Assembly: GCF_020731145.1 (NCBI RefSeq)
Contig: NZ_JAJFZN010000001.1
Coordinates: forward strand, 806,001-870,000
Source: Sneathiella sp. HT1-7
GTDB lineage: Bacteria; Pseudomonadota; Alphaproteobacteria; Sneathiellales; Sneathiellaceae
Reading direction: 5' to 3'
Length of the DNA stretch: 64,000 nucleotides
The notes beneath the pieces were generated by a model, which saw only the letters and a program-made list of their open reading frames with translations, was not told where the DNA came from and made no database searches. Positions 17,029 to 26,336 of this stretch are shown here, one piece after another (within the stretch, counting starts at the first letter, position 1; every line of letters starts with the position of its first letter). The translations under genes and the position numbers were made by a program.

Positions 17029-18260
17029 TAGCCTTCTGTGCCCGCTACCGCCGCGGCCAGCGCGTTCGGCAGCAAGATCCAGAGTTCGCCTTCGCTCTTC
17101 ATGCCGCCGGACATATCATAAGCATAGTCGCCATGGCCCCAAAAGACATCACCGCGCACCGGGCCGACAATGGCCCCGCCCGTATCCTGCGCCATCATCA
17201 ATCGTTCGAATTTTTCAACTTCCGCACTGCTGGATGCAGGAGCAACTTCGGTTGCGAGCCAGAGCGGTACACCAAGCGGCAACCATTTGCGATCCACGGC
17301 GAGGCTACGCTCAGGCGTCAGCTCCACCCCTTGCGCGCCGATAGGGCCACCCGTTTCAAGCTCGCGGAAAAACACAAAGGACGCGTTCTTCTGCATCAGT
17401 TCCGTTGCTTTATCGGGGTTTTCCTCAAGCCAAGTCCTGATTGCCTGCATCGACATTTCTTCGCGCGGGACATAGCCATTTTCGATCAGGTCGCGACCAA
17501 TGGCGAAATAGGGATGGCCGTTCTGCGCGGCGTAACCAACACGGAGTTCGCTGCCATCTGCCATCTCGACCAGCCCAGACCCCTGGATATGCAGGAAGAA
17601 GGCGTCGATATCGCTATCCACCCAGACAAGTTCCAACTCCCGGTCAGCAAGGGCTCCGCTTTCAATGTCCGTGCGGTCCGGATAGGGGAGCAAGTTTCCA
17701 CCCTCTACCTTGCCGGCGATGCGCTGCCCTTTAAGTTCGTCACGAAACCGACCAAGATCAACCATCACCAACTCGGGTGGGCGCAAGTAAAGCGGCGTAA
17801 GATAAGGGGGCTCTTTTTCGCGGCTACCTTTCAGGCTCGCTTCGTAATAGCCGGTGAAAAGGCCGGATTTTTGCTCATTATTGAGGATCTGGAAAGGCGT
17901 GAAGTTATTTTCAAAAAAATGTCGCCGCACGCTATTATCAGGCGGTAGCGCCATGGCGGCAGCGCAGAGCGGTTGCCAATCCCCGGCGGTGCCCGCCAAG
18001 CCAATGCCGCCCATTCCGAGGGTTTCAGGCAGACGATTTATTTTTTCGCAGGATTTCAGGAGAGCAGGAAAGAAGCCTGTAAAGTCCTCTTTATCCCAGC
18101 CGGGAAGGGAGGAAAAATCCGCTTTTTCAAGGGTAAGGTTATCTTCCGCTGGTGGTTTTACCTGAAAATACCAGATAGCAATCGCCACAAGAAGAACTGT
18201 AATCAGAATCAGCCCGGCGCCGGTTTTTCGATTGATGGAAAAGAACGGACGCAACAGCAT
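17028..18260 (-). CDS. mltA: Membrane-bound lytic murein transglycosylase A
   Basis: A 410-residue MltA that cleaves peptidoglycan with 1,6-anhydro bond formation. The N-terminus has a signal anchor (residues 16-34) rather than a lipobox. The MltA barrel domain runs from about 110 to 270 and the C-terminal 3D domain carries AQDTGGAIVGPVRGDVFWG, including the catalytic Asp. It lies 14 bp after timA and overlaps terC by one base. Confidence 0.92.
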   Translation of the reverse strand: MLLRPFFSINRKTGAGLILITVLLVAIAIWYFQVKPPAEDNLTLEKADFSSLPGWDKEDFTGFFPALLKSCEKINRLPETLGMGGIGLAGTAGDWQPLCAAAMALPPDNSVRRHFFENNFTPFQILNNEQKSGLFTGYYEASLKGSREKEPPYLTPLYLRPPELVMVDLGRFRDELKGQRIAGKVEGGNLLPYPDRTDIESGALADRELELVWVDSDIDAFFLHIQGSGLVEMADGSELRVGYAAQNGHPYFAIGRDLIENGYVPREEMSMQAIRTWLEENPDKATELMQKNASFVFFRELETGGPIGAQGVELTPERSLAVDRKWLPLGVPLWLATEVAPASSSAEVEKFERLMMAQDTGGAIVGPVRGDVFWGHGDYAYDMSGGMKSEGELWILLPNALAAAVAGTEG

Positions 18261-18274
18261 TTTTAAGCAGAGAC

Positions 18275-18967
18275 CTAGTTTGCGCGGCGGGTGGTAATCA
18301 ACAGCCAGTTCGGATTGCGGGATTTAAGGTTGCGCGCGAACGTCCAGAGCTCATTCACCGTATGCGGCTGCGGATCCCCTGCGACGACGACACCTTCCTC
18401 ATCCTTGGTCATGCTGATCATCTCAGCCTCGAACGTGACAGTGATCTCGGCTTCCTTGCCTTCCAGCGTAGCGTCCGTGATTTCAGCGGAATGAACCGCG
18501 ATGATATCCGTCGACATGACTTCATTGCGATCTTCACGTTCCTGAATGGAGCGTTCGAAATTCTCATACACTGTCTCGGAAAGCAGCATTTTCAGCGTGT
18601 CTCGGTCACCTTTGGCAAACGCCACAACAATCGCCTCATAGGCGGCCTGGGCCCCTTCAACGAATGTTCGCTGATCAAATGTCTTGTCGAGCTGCCGTAT
18701 TTTACTAAGCGTCATCATCAGGGGCGCGCCCGCAAACGGGCTTGGCTCCACGTTTCGGGCATTGTCACCCAAAAGGACAACATTATCCTCCTTCGGCTTA
18801 TCTTCTAAGTCGCCTTTGTGCCCTTCAACCGGGCGGCGTGGCTTCTCCTCGCGTGGGGATTGTTCATGGCCCATGCGTCGGCCCAGCACACTGCGAAGCC
18901 GTAGGAAAATAAATCCGGCAACTGCCGCGAGCAAAATAATGTCCAGGAACTGAAAGCCGTTGTCCAT
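18275..18967 (-). CDS. timA: Tim44/TimA family adaptor protein
   Basis: A 230-residue membrane-anchored protein: residues 8-25 are one transmembrane helix, then a charged linker (about 30-75), then a Tim44-like C-terminal domain (KTFDQRTFVEGAQAAYEAIV and NELWTFARNLKSRNPNW). Alphaproteobacterial TimA is the counterpart of the mitochondrial import motor subunit Tim44. The location beside secB and fxsA is the usual alphaproteobacterial order. It is divergent from fxsA with 169 bp between. Confidence 0.87.
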   Translation of the reverse strand: MDNGFQFLDIILLAAVAGFIFLRLRSVLGRRMGHEQSPREEKPRRPVEGHKGDLEDKPKEDNVVLLGDNARNVEPSPFAGAPLMMTLSKIRQLDKTFDQRTFVEGAQAAYEAIVVAFAKGDRDTLKMLLSETVYENFERSIQEREDRNEVMSTDIIAVHSAEITDATLEGKEAEITVTFEAEMISMTKDEEGVVVAGDPQPHTVNELWTFARNLKSRNPNWLLITTRRAN

Positions 18968-19136
18968 AATGATATCTTCAAATTGGGTTTGGTAAAATGT
19001 CCAATAACCCTTATGTAAAGGATAGGTCTGTATAAGAAGTTAAAGGGTTAGTTGGTCAAGGTCCAGTATCTTATCAACCGCTCCACTTCCTGCACGCCTG
19101 TCTGTTACATAGAAACTTTGTTAGGGATAAACAAGT

Positions 19137-19634
19137 TTGGCTTTATTGTTTTTAGCGGCCCTGATCGGTATTCCCCTGATCGAAATCCTGGTCTTCGTGC
19201 AAGTCGGTAGCGAAATCGGGGCGCTCAACACCGTCATCATCACCATCGTCACGGCTCTTATCGGCGTTTTCCTGATCCGAATACAGGGTCTTGGCGTGCT
19301 TATGCGCGCACGCGCGGCGCTCGATCGACAGGAAACGCCGGTCAATGAAATCTTTGAAGGAATATTTCTGGCGCTGGCCGGTCTGTTCCTGATTATACCG
19401 GGCTTCGTGACTGATGCGATCGGCTTTTTGTTGCTGATTCCGCCTCTCCGTCGGGCGCTCGCCGCCTATATGGCGCAGCATTCAAATTTTGTCGCCGCCG
19501 GCATGCATCAAACCCGGCGTAAAAGCGGCGGCACCGTTATCGATGGCGAATATGAAGTGATTGAGGATGATCCCGCATCGATCGAGAATCGCAGTGAACC
19601 CAACCCCGACAGTCCCTGGAATAAAGAAAAATAA
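19137..19634 (+). CDS. fxsA: FxsA family membrane protein
   Basis: A 165-residue FxsA-like cytoplasmic membrane protein with three to four hydrophobic helices in the first 115 residues (IPLIEILVFVQVG near the N-terminus, GLFLIIPGFVTDAIGF in the middle) and an acidic tail. The start is TTG at 19137 with TTAGGGAT upstream. FxsA homologues relieve F-exclusion of phage T7 in E. coli; the normal cell role is not known. secB follows 96 bp downstream. Confidence 0.85.
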   Translation: MALLFLAALIGIPLIEILVFVQVGSEIGALNTVIITIVTALIGVFLIRIQGLGVLMRARAALDRQETPVNEIFEGIFLALAGLFLIIPGFVTDAIGFLLLIPPLRRALAAYMAQHSNFVAAGMHQTRRKSGGTVIDGEYEVIEDDPASIENRSEPNPDSPWNKEK

Positions 19635-19730
19635 TCGCTCCGGACTTGCCGGTCCGACGCATCCATGATAGCCACTTTGGCAAATCCCGCAGGCCGAGAC
19701 GGCCCATATATTTATAGGAGTGACCCGTTC

Positions 19731-20222
19731 ATGTCAGATGAAGGAACCGCCCCCGGCGGAACAGAAGGCCAGACGCAGCCTTCCCTTGCGATTGTTCGCC
19801 AGTATGTAAAAGATATTTCCTTCGAGAACCCGAATGCACCCGCCAGCCTCGATCCCGACAAAGGTCAGCCGCAGGTCGAGCTTGCGGTCAATATTCAGGC
19901 GCGTGCAGGCGGCAATGACCTCTATGAGGTGGAACTCCGCATTGAAGCAAAAGGCAATCATGGCGAAGAAGCGGCTTTCGTGGTCGAGCTGGTCTATGGC
20001 GGTTTGTTCATGCTCAAGGATTTCCCGGCGGACACCCTCGAAATGGTGTGCATGATCGAATGCCCACGGCTTCTTTTCCCGTTTGCCCGGCGTGTTATTG
20101 CCGATGCCACACGGGACGGCGGCTATTCCCCATTGATGCTTGATCCAATTGACTTCAACCGGCTGTATCAGGACCATAAAAACCAGATCGCCGCGCAACA
20201 GCAGCCCGCCGGTCACGCCTAA
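19731..20222 (+). CDS. secB: Protein-export chaperone SecB
   Basis: A 163-residue cytoplasmic chaperone that keeps preproteins unfolded and delivers them to SecA. Recognisable are IVRQYVKDISFENPNAP, the EAAFVVELVYGGLF strand and the CPRLLFPFARRVIADATRDGG core. ATAGGAG lies 10 bases before the ATG at 19731. It converges on dnaQ with a 9-bp gap. Confidence 0.95.
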   Translation: MSDEGTAPGGTEGQTQPSLAIVRQYVKDISFENPNAPASLDPDKGQPQVELAVNIQARAGGNDLYEVELRIEAKGNHGEEAAFVVELVYGGLFMLKDFPADTLEMVCMIECPRLLFPFARRVIADATRDGGYSPLMLDPIDFNRLYQDHKNQIAAQQQPAGHA

Positions 20223-20231
20223 AGACGTCTT

Positions 20232-20903
20232 TTACGACGATTGCCGCCAGAGGGGGTCCTTGATCTTCTCTAAAAAGGCGGCATGGGCGGCGCGCTCCGC
20301 ATCGCTCGCGTTATGCGGGCGGGGCGGGCGGACTTCCTTCGCAACATTGGAGACCACACCAGCGCCGCTATCCTCAAGCGATAGCCCGCGCTGCCGCCCG
20401 CCGATCAGCTCCAGATAGACTTCTGCCAGCAATTCCGCATCAAGAAGCGCGCCATGCTTGGTTCGCGCCGAGTTATCGATGCCGAAACGGCGACAAAGCG
20501 CATCAAGATTGGCCTGTGCGCCAGGAAATTTCTTCCGCGCCATAGTGACAGTATCAATACTCTGGGTCATGGGAAGGGTCGGACGACCAAGAAGGGCCAG
20601 CTCCGCGTTCAGAAACTTCATATCGAACGACGCGTTGTGAATAACGAGCTTGTCATCGCCAATAAAGTCGAGGAAACCATCGATTTCCTCCGCGATCACT
20701 TTATGGCCCTTTAGAAATTCCGCGCTGAGGCCATGCACCTTGAAGGCCGCCTCAGGCATATCGCGTTCCGGATTGATATATCGATGATAGGTCTCTCCCG
20801 TCGGGATATGATTGTAGAGCTCGATACAGCCGATTTCGACGATCCGATCCCCGTCCGCGGGCTCAAATCCCGTTGTTTCCGTATCCAGGACGATTTCACG
20901 CAT
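20232..20903 (-). CDS. dnaQ: DNA polymerase III epsilon subunit (3'-5' exonuclease)
   Basis: A 223-residue proofreading exonuclease. DEDDh motifs are visible: Exo [11 protein letters not shown] at 6-15, Exo [12 protein letters not shown] near residue 95 and Exo [19 protein letters not shown] near 160. The start overlaps the coaE stop by 8 bp. Belongs to the leftward PPSR-maf-aroE-coaE-dnaQ unit reading away from the proposed origin. Confidence 0.95.
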   Translation of the reverse strand: MREIVLDTETTGFEPADGDRIVEIGCIELYNHIPTGETYHRYINPERDMPEAAFKVHGLSAEFLKGHKVIAEEIDGFLDFIGDDKLVIHNASFDMKFLNAELALLGRPTLPMTQSIDTVTMARKKFPGAQANLDALCRRFGIDNSARTKHGALLDAELLAEVYLELIGGRQRGLSLEDSGAGVVSNVAKEVRPPRPHNASDAERAAHAAFLEKIKDPLWRQSS

Positions 20904-21486
20904 CTTTTAAATGTTCCACCAGTTCCTTGATCTGCATAAAAGTTTCTTCCATGCTGCGATGGGTGTCGATAACAAAATCCGCCTTTTCGCGCTTTTCCGC
21001 ATCATCAACCTGACGGGCGAGGATCGCCTCGAACTTATCCTCCGTCATTTCAGGCCGGTCCAGCACCCGCGACCGCTGCACATGGGCAGGGGCGGAGACA
21101 ACAACAATCTTATGTACCCGGTCTTCACCGCCCGTTTCAAATATCAGCGGAATATCAAGCACGACAAGAGTATGGCCCTCTTTCTGCGCCTGCTCAAAAA
21201 AGGCCGCGCGGCCATCGGATAGAAGCGGATGAATAACCTTCTCCAGCCGCTCAATCTCTGCGTCATTGCCAACGACTAGCTTGCTGAGCCGTTGGCGGTC
21301 CACCTGATCATCGACCACCGCATCGGGAAAGGCCGACCGGATCGGCTCTACGCCGGCGCCCCCCTTGGCATAAAGCTTGTGAATTTCCGCATCCGCATCA
21401 TAAACGGGAATGCCGAGTTTGCGAAACATCCCGGCCACGGTTGATTTTCCCATGCCGATAGATCCGGTCAGGCCCACGAGCAACAT
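20896..21486 (-). CDS. coaE: Dephospho-CoA kinase
   Basis: Last enzyme of coenzyme A synthesis, phosphorylating the ribose 3'-OH of dephospho-CoA. The 196-residue protein has the P-loop [12 protein letters not shown] at 5-16, the DIPLIFETG motif near residue 95 and the family's late R-rich helix. It starts 1 bp after the aroE stop. Confidence 0.95.
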   Translation of the reverse strand: MLLVGLTGSIGMGKSTVAGMFRKLGIPVYDADAEIHKLYAKGGAGVEPIRSAFPDAVVDDQVDRQRLSKLVVGNDAEIERLEKVIHPLLSDGRAAFFEQAQKEGHTLVVLDIPLIFETGGEDRVHKIVVVSAPAHVQRSRVLDRPEMTEDKFEAILARQVDDAEKREKADFVIDTHRSMEETFMQIKELVEHLKDA

Positions 21487-21487
21487 G

Positions 21488-22354
21488 TTAATTCCCTTTC
21501 AATCCATCCAGCACATGACGGCGCAACCCGTTGTCCACTTCGGGTGTTACACCGAACCAGGCCTCAAACCCCGCCTTTGCCTGATGCAGCAGCATGCCGA
21601 GGCCATCCACTCCGATATTTCCCTGTCGCCGCGTCCTTTTCAACAGGTCCGTTTCCAGCGGGACATAAACAATATCGCTGACAACTGCCGTCTTTTTCAA
21701 TCCCCCAAGCGAGATTTCGAGCGGTGGCTGACCGGTCATGCCAAGACTGGTGCAATTGACAAGGATATCCGCCCCCTCCAATAGGGAGGAACGACGATCC
21801 CATGGGCCAGCGCGGGCAATGTCACCGATATGCCCCGCGAGAATTTCCGCCCGCGCCTCCGACCGGTTACAGATGATAATTTTCTCAAGGCCGAGATCAC
21901 TCAACGCGACGGCAATCGCGCGCGACGCACCTCCCGCGCCCAGAATAAGCGCCGTTCCGCCCGAAAGCGTCGTGACGTCCATTTCCTCACCAAGCGAGTC
22001 CGTGAAGCCGACCCCGTCTGTATTCCGCCCCGTAAGGGCGCCATCTTCACCCACAACAACTGTATTGACCGCGCCGATGCGTTTTGCGGACGGATCGAGG
22101 ATATCAACCACCTCAAACGCCGTTTCCTTAAGCGGGATGGTGAGATTTGTGCCGCGAAAAATGCCACCTTCCGCCGCGCAGTCTTCTTTTAACTGCGAAA
22201 ACGTCTCACGAAGGTCTTCGGGCTTCACTGGCCAGGCACGATAATCCGCATTAAGGCCGTATTTTTCAATCCAGTAGCCATGCAGTCGGGGGGAAAGGGA
22301 ATGGCTGATCGGCCACCCCATCACACCAGCGATTTTTTTCTTGTCATCCATCAT
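21488..22354 (-). CDS. aroE: Shikimate dehydrogenase
   Basis: NADPH-dependent reduction of 3-dehydroshikimate in aromatic amino acid synthesis. A 288-residue protein with the substrate-binding [14 protein letters not shown] (13-26), catalytic Lys in NLTIPLKE and the nucleotide loop LGAGGASRA. The ATG overlaps the maf stop (ATGA). An immediately following ATG is an equal candidate. Confidence 0.95.
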   Translation of the reverse strand: MMDDKKKIAGVMGWPISHSLSPRLHGYWIEKYGLNADYRAWPVKPEDLRETFSQLKEDCAAEGGIFRGTNLTIPLKETAFEVVDILDPSAKRIGAVNTVVVGEDGALTGRNTDGVGFTDSLGEEMDVTTLSGGTALILGAGGASRAIAVALSDLGLEKIIICNRSEARAEILAGHIGDIARAGPWDRRSSLLEGADILVNCTSLGMTGQPPLEISLGGLKKTAVVSDIVYVPLETDLLKRTRRQGNIGVDGLGMLLHQAKAGFEAWFGVTPEVDNGLRRHVLDGLKGN

Positions 22355-22977
22355 GCAGATATCCCGATTTTATGACCGCGCAAGAAGTCAAGCAATGGCA
22401 GGAGTGGCAGCCCGAGAATGGAGAAGAAATCCCCCTCCACCTTCGCAAAAAGATGCGCACCCAACCCTTCGAGCTGATAAGCTCCGACGGAGGAGAGGAT
22501 ATCTTCTCCCGCCCCTGCGAGGTAGCGGTCGAGAAAATCTTCGTCGAAATTGCGCATGGTCAGGCGTGCTTCATCCACATGCCGCCAAATAACGGCCCCG
22601 CCCTTGGCAACGCAGACCGCATTGGCGAGACGATGCGTTTTCCCTCGCAAACTGAGCAAATGCGCCCGCGCATGATCCATATCCACCGGTTTGTCGAACC
22701 AGATGTCGTTGCAATCAAGGATCTGGTCTGCGCCAATGACAAACGCTTCCGGTATTTGCCGGGACACGCGGGATGCTTTGAGTTCAGCCAATGCCACTGC
22801 CGTGTCTGACGCGGGCGCCTTGGCGCCCCGCATGGCGTGTTTGACCTCATCCTCATCTACATTTGCCGGTAAGATATTAAAACTAAGGCCCGCGCGCTCC
22901 AATATCCGGGCGCGAGACATACTCTGCGATGCCAGGACAAGTTCTGGCCCAGAATTCTCCAATTTTTCCCCACTCAC
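22351..22977 (-). CDS. maf: Maf-like nucleotide pyrophosphatase
   Basis: A 208-residue Maf/HAM1-fold protein (LVLASQSMSRARIL at the N-terminus, GADQILDCNDIWFDKP in the middle, SSVGAYQLEGLG late). Family members hydrolyse non-canonical or canonical NTPs. ATGA overlaps occur at both ends, with PPSR and aroE, so it is tightly coupled in the operon. Confidence 0.93.
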   Translation of the reverse strand: MSGEKLENSGPELVLASQSMSRARILERAGLSFNILPANVDEDEVKHAMRGAKAPASDTAVALAELKASRVSRQIPEAFVIGADQILDCNDIWFDKPVDMDHARAHLLSLRGKTHRLANAVCVAKGGAVIWRHVDEARLTMRNFDEDFLDRYLAGAGEDILSSVGAYQLEGLGAHLFAKVEGDFFSILGLPLLPLLDFLRGHKIGISA

Positions 22978-23807
22978 AGCATTCTGTCCCTGGTTTCTTC
23001 CGTGCGGCGGTTAAAAAGGGTGATGATCTGGGCTGCTGTTTCCTCCACCGAGCGGCGGGAAACATCAATGACCGGCCATCCTTCCCGGGTGCAGAGTTTA
23101 CGCGCAAAAATCACCTCTTCCTTGATCCGTTCGCGGTCTACATAGTCCGTATCGACCTTCTGGTTGAGGCTAAGCAAGCGGTTCTTGCGGATCTGCGAGA
23201 GGCGGTCCGGGCTAGTTGTCAGGCCAACGACCATTGTCCTTTTATTGAGGTTAAAAAGGGACTCCGGCAAGGGTATACTGGGCACGATCGGGATATTCGC
23301 CGTCTTATAACCGCGATGGGCAAGATAGAAGGACGTCGGCGTTTTCGACGTACGCGACACCCCGACAAGAACGATCTGCGCCTCATACAAATCATCCGTC
23401 ATCTGGCCATCATCATGAGCCATGGTGAAGTTCAAAGCCTCGATCCGGCCGAAATAATTCTTGTCCAGCATATGCTGCCGACCGGGCAGGCGACGAATTT
23501 CCTGACCCAGAAAATTGGAGAAGGCCGCCAACACGGGATCCAGCACAGAGACGCAAGGTACGCCGACCCTCTGGCAACCCAGCTCCAGCACATCGCGCAT
23601 TTCCTTATTGACCAGCGTATAGAGCACGAGCCCCGGTTTTTTTACAATGGATTCAAGGATATCATCCAATTGACGTACAGTCCGTGTTAATGTCCAGACA
23701 TGCTCGACAGGTGAAATCCCCTCAAACTGAACCAAGGCGGCTTTGGTCATGGATTGCAAGGTTTCCCCGGTTGAATCCGACACCAGATGAAGATGAAATT
23801 GATCCAT
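22974..23807 (-). CDS. Pyruvate, water/phosphate dikinase regulatory protein (PPSR, DUF299)
   Basis: A 277-residue bifunctional serine/threonine kinase and phosphorylase of the DUF299 family that switches PEP synthase or PPDK on and off. Seen are the N-terminal FHLHLVSDSTGETLQSM and the P-loop-like GVSRTSKTPTSFYLAHRGYK. This is the gene (RP001-type) that borders the origin opposite hemE in Caulobacter and relatives. It is the first gene of the leftward unit and its promoter must lie inside the origin gap. Confidence 0.92.
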   Translation of the reverse strand: MDQFHLHLVSDSTGETLQSMTKAALVQFEGISPVEHVWTLTRTVRQLDDILESIVKKPGLVLYTLVNKEMRDVLELGCQRVGVPCVSVLDPVLAAFSNFLGQEIRRLPGRQHMLDKNYFGRIEALNFTMAHDDGQMTDDLYEAQIVLVGVSRTSKTPTSFYLAHRGYKTANIPIVPSIPLPESLFNLNKRTMVVGLTTSPDRLSQIRKNRLLSLNQKVDTDYVDRERIKEEVIFARKLCTREGWPVIDVSRRSVEETAAQIITLFNRRTEETRDRML

Positions 23808-23990
23808 ATTGCTGCGTGGTTATCCTGTGAGTAATGTGAATAACAGGGATAACATGGCTATCTGGGAAAACCCAAAATTTTTCTCCCCGCTAGAGCTTTT
23901 TTTAGGTGCCTACTTGTCCGTCTGTGGGAAAAGGAAAATCGCGTTATCGAAAAACGGGTATATTTTTGATGTTTGATAAACGAAAATGAC

Positions 23991-24008
23991 TTATCCCCGT
24001 TATCCCCG
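23991..24008 (+). repeat. Two adjacent TTATCCCCG 9-mers (DnaA-box-like)
   Basis: TTATCCCCG occurs twice head to tail without a spacer. It differs from the DnaA consensus TTATCCACA at positions 7 and 9. Their spacing puts both on nearly the same DNA face, which would favour cooperative DnaA binding. Confidence 0.6.
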
Positions 24009-24073
24009 ATTTTTATGTGAGCCAAAACTGCCTTTATCACGTAGATATCAACGACTATGTGAAAAACTGGATT

Positions 24074-24082
24074 TTATCCCCA
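24074..24082 (+). other. DnaA-box-like site TTATCCCCA
   Basis: TTATCCCCA differs from the DnaA consensus TTATCCACA only at position 7, the best match in the gap. Confidence 0.6.
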
Positions 24083-24098
24083 GAATTTCTATAAAGGG

Positions 24099-24107
24099 CG
24101 GGGATAA
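24099..24107 (-). other. DnaA-box-like site, reverse strand
   Basis: CGGGGATAA on the + strand reads TTATCCCCG on the minus strand, facing the box at 24074 with 16 bp between them. Confidence 0.55.
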
Positions 24108-24156
24108 AATTTAATCCCCGTTACCCACGGCATACAACAACAACTACTACCTTTTA

Positions 24157-24175
24157 TTTAAATATATTATTTAAA
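24157..24175. repeat. 19-bp AT-only palindrome, candidate DNA unwinding element
   Basis: TTTAAATA-TAT-TATTTAAA is a perfect inverted repeat made only of A and T, located between the DnaA-box cluster and the hemE start. Its position beside DnaA boxes fits a duplex-unwinding element. The TTAA half-sites are 9 bp apart, not the 7 bp of a CtrA box. Confidence 0.45.
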
Positions 24176-24202
24176 GGGATAAGATTCCGGGAAGGAAGAA
24201 GC

Positions 24203-25240
24203 GTGAAAGTTTCATCAAACAAGCCCCTGCTGAAAAGCCTGTCAGGAGACGTACAAGCAAGACCACCTTTCTGGCTAATGCGTCAGGCAGGACGCTATCT
24301 TCCCGAATATCGTGCAACCCGCGCGGATGCAGGTAACTTTCTCGATCTTTGCTATAACCCGAAACTTGCGGAAGAAGTTACTTTGCAGCCCCTCCGTCGT
24401 TATGGCATGGACGCCGCTATCCTTTTTGCTGATATTCTGCTCATCCCTCATGCACTCGGTCAACCGCTTGCGTACAAGGAAGGCGAGGGACCGGTGCTTG
24501 ATCCCATCCGTTCAGCCAAAGAGCTTGGCAAGCTGGATGTAACGGCAATTCATAAAACCCTCGATCCTGTTTATGAGACTGTTGGACGTTTGAGCCAGTC
24601 AATTCCGAAAGATTGCACGCTTATCGGCTTTGCCGGATCTCCCTGGACTGTGGCAACCTATATGGTTGAAGGTCGGGGATCGAAGGATTATGCCAATATC
24701 AAGAACTGGGCCTACAGTGATCCGCAAGGTTTCGGCGCCTTGATGGATATTCTTGTTGAGTCGACAACAGAGTATCTTCTCAAGCAAGTGGCCGCCGGGG
24801 CAGAGGTCATCCAGCTTTTTGATACCTGGGCCGGTGTACTCCCCGATAATGAATTTAAGAAATGGGCCATAGAGCCGACAAAACGCATTGTGGAGGGTCT
24901 GCGTACCCAACATCCGGAATTACCCGTCATTGGCTTTCCCAAGGGCGTGGGCGGTAACATTATCGACTTCGTGAGAGAGACAGGAGTCACCGCGGTCAGC
25001 CTTGATACGGGTACACCGCTCGACTGGGCGGCGCGCGAAGTTCAATCCCTGGTGCCGGTACAGGGAAACCTCGATCCGATGCTGCTGGTTTCTGGTGGTT
25101 CGGCGATGGAAGACCGCATCAATCAAATCCTTGAAACCCTTGGGAAAAATCCTTTTATCTTCAATCTCGGTCACGGGATTGTCCCGCAAACGCCGCCAGA
25201 GCATGTTGCCCGGTTGGCCGAAATTGTTCGGGGGGATTAA
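24203..25240 (+). CDS. hemE: Uroporphyrinogen decarboxylase
   Basis: Decarboxylates uroporphyrinogen III to coproporphyrinogen III in haem synthesis. A 345-residue protein with [17 protein letters not shown] at about 21-37, [13 protein letters not shown] and the late [16 protein letters not shown]. The start is GTG at 24203, preceded by GGAAGGAAGAAGC. It is the first rightward gene from the origin gap, and hemH follows 9 bp downstream. Confidence 0.96.
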   Translation: MKVSSNKPLLKSLSGDVQARPPFWLMRQAGRYLPEYRATRADAGNFLDLCYNPKLAEEVTLQPLRRYGMDAAILFADILLIPHALGQPLAYKEGEGPVLDPIRSAKELGKLDVTAIHKTLDPVYETVGRLSQSIPKDCTLIGFAGSPWTVATYMVEGRGSKDYANIKNWAYSDPQGFGALMDILVESTTEYLLKQVAAGAEVIQLFDTWAGVLPDNEFKKWAIEPTKRIVEGLRTQHPELPVIGFPKGVGGNIIDFVRETGVTAVSLDTGTPLDWAAREVQSLVPVQGNLDPMLLVSGGSAMEDRINQILETLGKNPFIFNLGHGIVPQTPPEHVARLAEIVRGD

Positions 25241-25249
25241 GGAAAAGCC

Positions 25250-26281
25250 ATGGCAAAAAAAGCGGTTGTCCTGTTCAATCTTGGCGGTCCCGATAAGCCG
25301 GAGGCGGTGGAACCTTTCCTGTTCAACCTCTTTTATGATCCAGCGATCATCCGTTTGCCGACACCGCTTCGCTGGTTGGTGGCAAAGCTGATTTCCCGTC
25401 GGCGCGCGCCCGTCGCGCAGGAAATTTATGCTTTTCTGGGTGGATCTTCGCCAATCCTTCCCCAAACGGTGGCGCAGGCCGACACCCTCGAAGCCAAGCT
25501 CAATGAGGGATCAAGCGATATATATAAGACTTTTATCTGCATGCGCTATTGGCATCCCTTTGCCGATGAAGTTACGCGGAAGGTCAAAGACTGGAACCCG
25601 GACGAGGTAATATTGCTACCGCTTTATCCGCAGTTTTCTTCAACAACCAGCGCCTCTTCCCTGAAAGATTGGCAGGAAACGGCCAGCAAGGTGGGTCTTG
25701 ATGCGCCAACTGGCGGTCTTTGTTGTTATCCGACTGAAAAAGGTCTGATTTCTGCCTATGCGGAGTTGATTGCGCCAAAACTCGCTGAATTAGAGGGTAA
25801 ACCCTTCCGGCTGCTTTTTTCTGCGCATGGATTGCCGCAAAAGATCGTTGATGAAGGTGATCCGTATCAATGGCAGGTGGAGCAAACGGCGGACAAGGTC
25901 GCCCAAAAACTGGGTGCGGAAAATATTGACTGGAAAGTCTGCTACCAAAGCCGTGTCGGGCCGATGAAATGGCTGGAACCCTCGACAGAAACTGAAATCC
26001 ATCGCGCTGGCGAAGAAGGGATCAGTCTGGTGATCGTTCCCATCGCTTTTGTGTCAGAGCATTCGGAAACCCTGGTCGAGTTGGATATCGAATATGCCAA
26101 ACTTGCCAAGAAAGCTGGGGTTGACGAATATCTCCGGGTAAATACGGTCGGGGTTCATGCGGATTTTATTGATGGTTTGGCCGGAATGGTGAAACGCGTG
26201 TCAGGCCCGGGTATTGGCAGTGAAAGTGGCGCCCGGATCTGTCCCTCCGGATTTAAAGATTGTTTGATGCTGGCGTCATGA
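25250..26281 (+). CDS. hemH: Ferrochelatase
   Basis: Inserts ferrous iron into protoporphyrin IX, the last haem step. A 343-residue protein with VLFNLGGPDKPEAVEPFLFNLF at the start, FSAHGLPQKIVDEGDPY (catalytic His) in the middle and PIAFVSEHSETLVELD later. It follows hemE by 9 bp; the hemJ gene comes next. Confidence 0.95.
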   Translation: MAKKAVVLFNLGGPDKPEAVEPFLFNLFYDPAIIRLPTPLRWLVAKLISRRRAPVAQEIYAFLGGSSPILPQTVAQADTLEAKLNEGSSDIYKTFICMRYWHPFADEVTRKVKDWNPDEVILLPLYPQFSSTTSASSLKDWQETASKVGLDAPTGGLCCYPTEKGLISAYAELIAPKLAELEGKPFRLLFSAHGLPQKIVDEGDPYQWQVEQTADKVAQKLGAENIDWKVCYQSRVGPMKWLEPSTETEIHRAGEEGISLVIVPIAFVSEHSETLVELDIEYAKLAKKAGVDEYLRVNTVGVHADFIDGLAGMVKRVSGPGIGSESGARICPSGFKDCLMLAS

Positions 26282-26336
26282 CGCATAATCCCGTAAATAG
26301 CGGATGTGATTGACGGTTTATCAAGAGGGGCCGACC

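Larger units (their letters stand above)
23808..24202. other. Likely chromosomal replication origin (oriC) between the PPSR gene and hemE
   Basis: A 395-bp gap, markedly AT-rich, between divergent genes. It holds repeated DnaA-box-like 9-mers: TTATCCCCG twice in tandem (23991-24008), TTATCCCCA (24074-24082), the reverse of TTATCCCCG (24099-24107), TTACCCACG (24121-24129) and weaker copies. An AT-only palindrome (24157-24175) lies next to them. The hemE / RP001 gap is the established origin site in Caulobacter and Rickettsia, genes on both sides point away from it, and parAB and parS are close. Not shown: binding or replication start. Confidence 0.8.

Noticed and set aside
16995-17948. Frame of 317 codons on the + strand opposite mltA
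   Set aside because: mltA has clear catalytic motifs on the other strand; this frame shows none.
24157-24175. TTAA pairs near hemE as a CtrA-binding site
   Set aside because: The two TTAA halves are separated by 9 bp, whereas CtrA sites need 7 bp; kept only as an AT palindrome.
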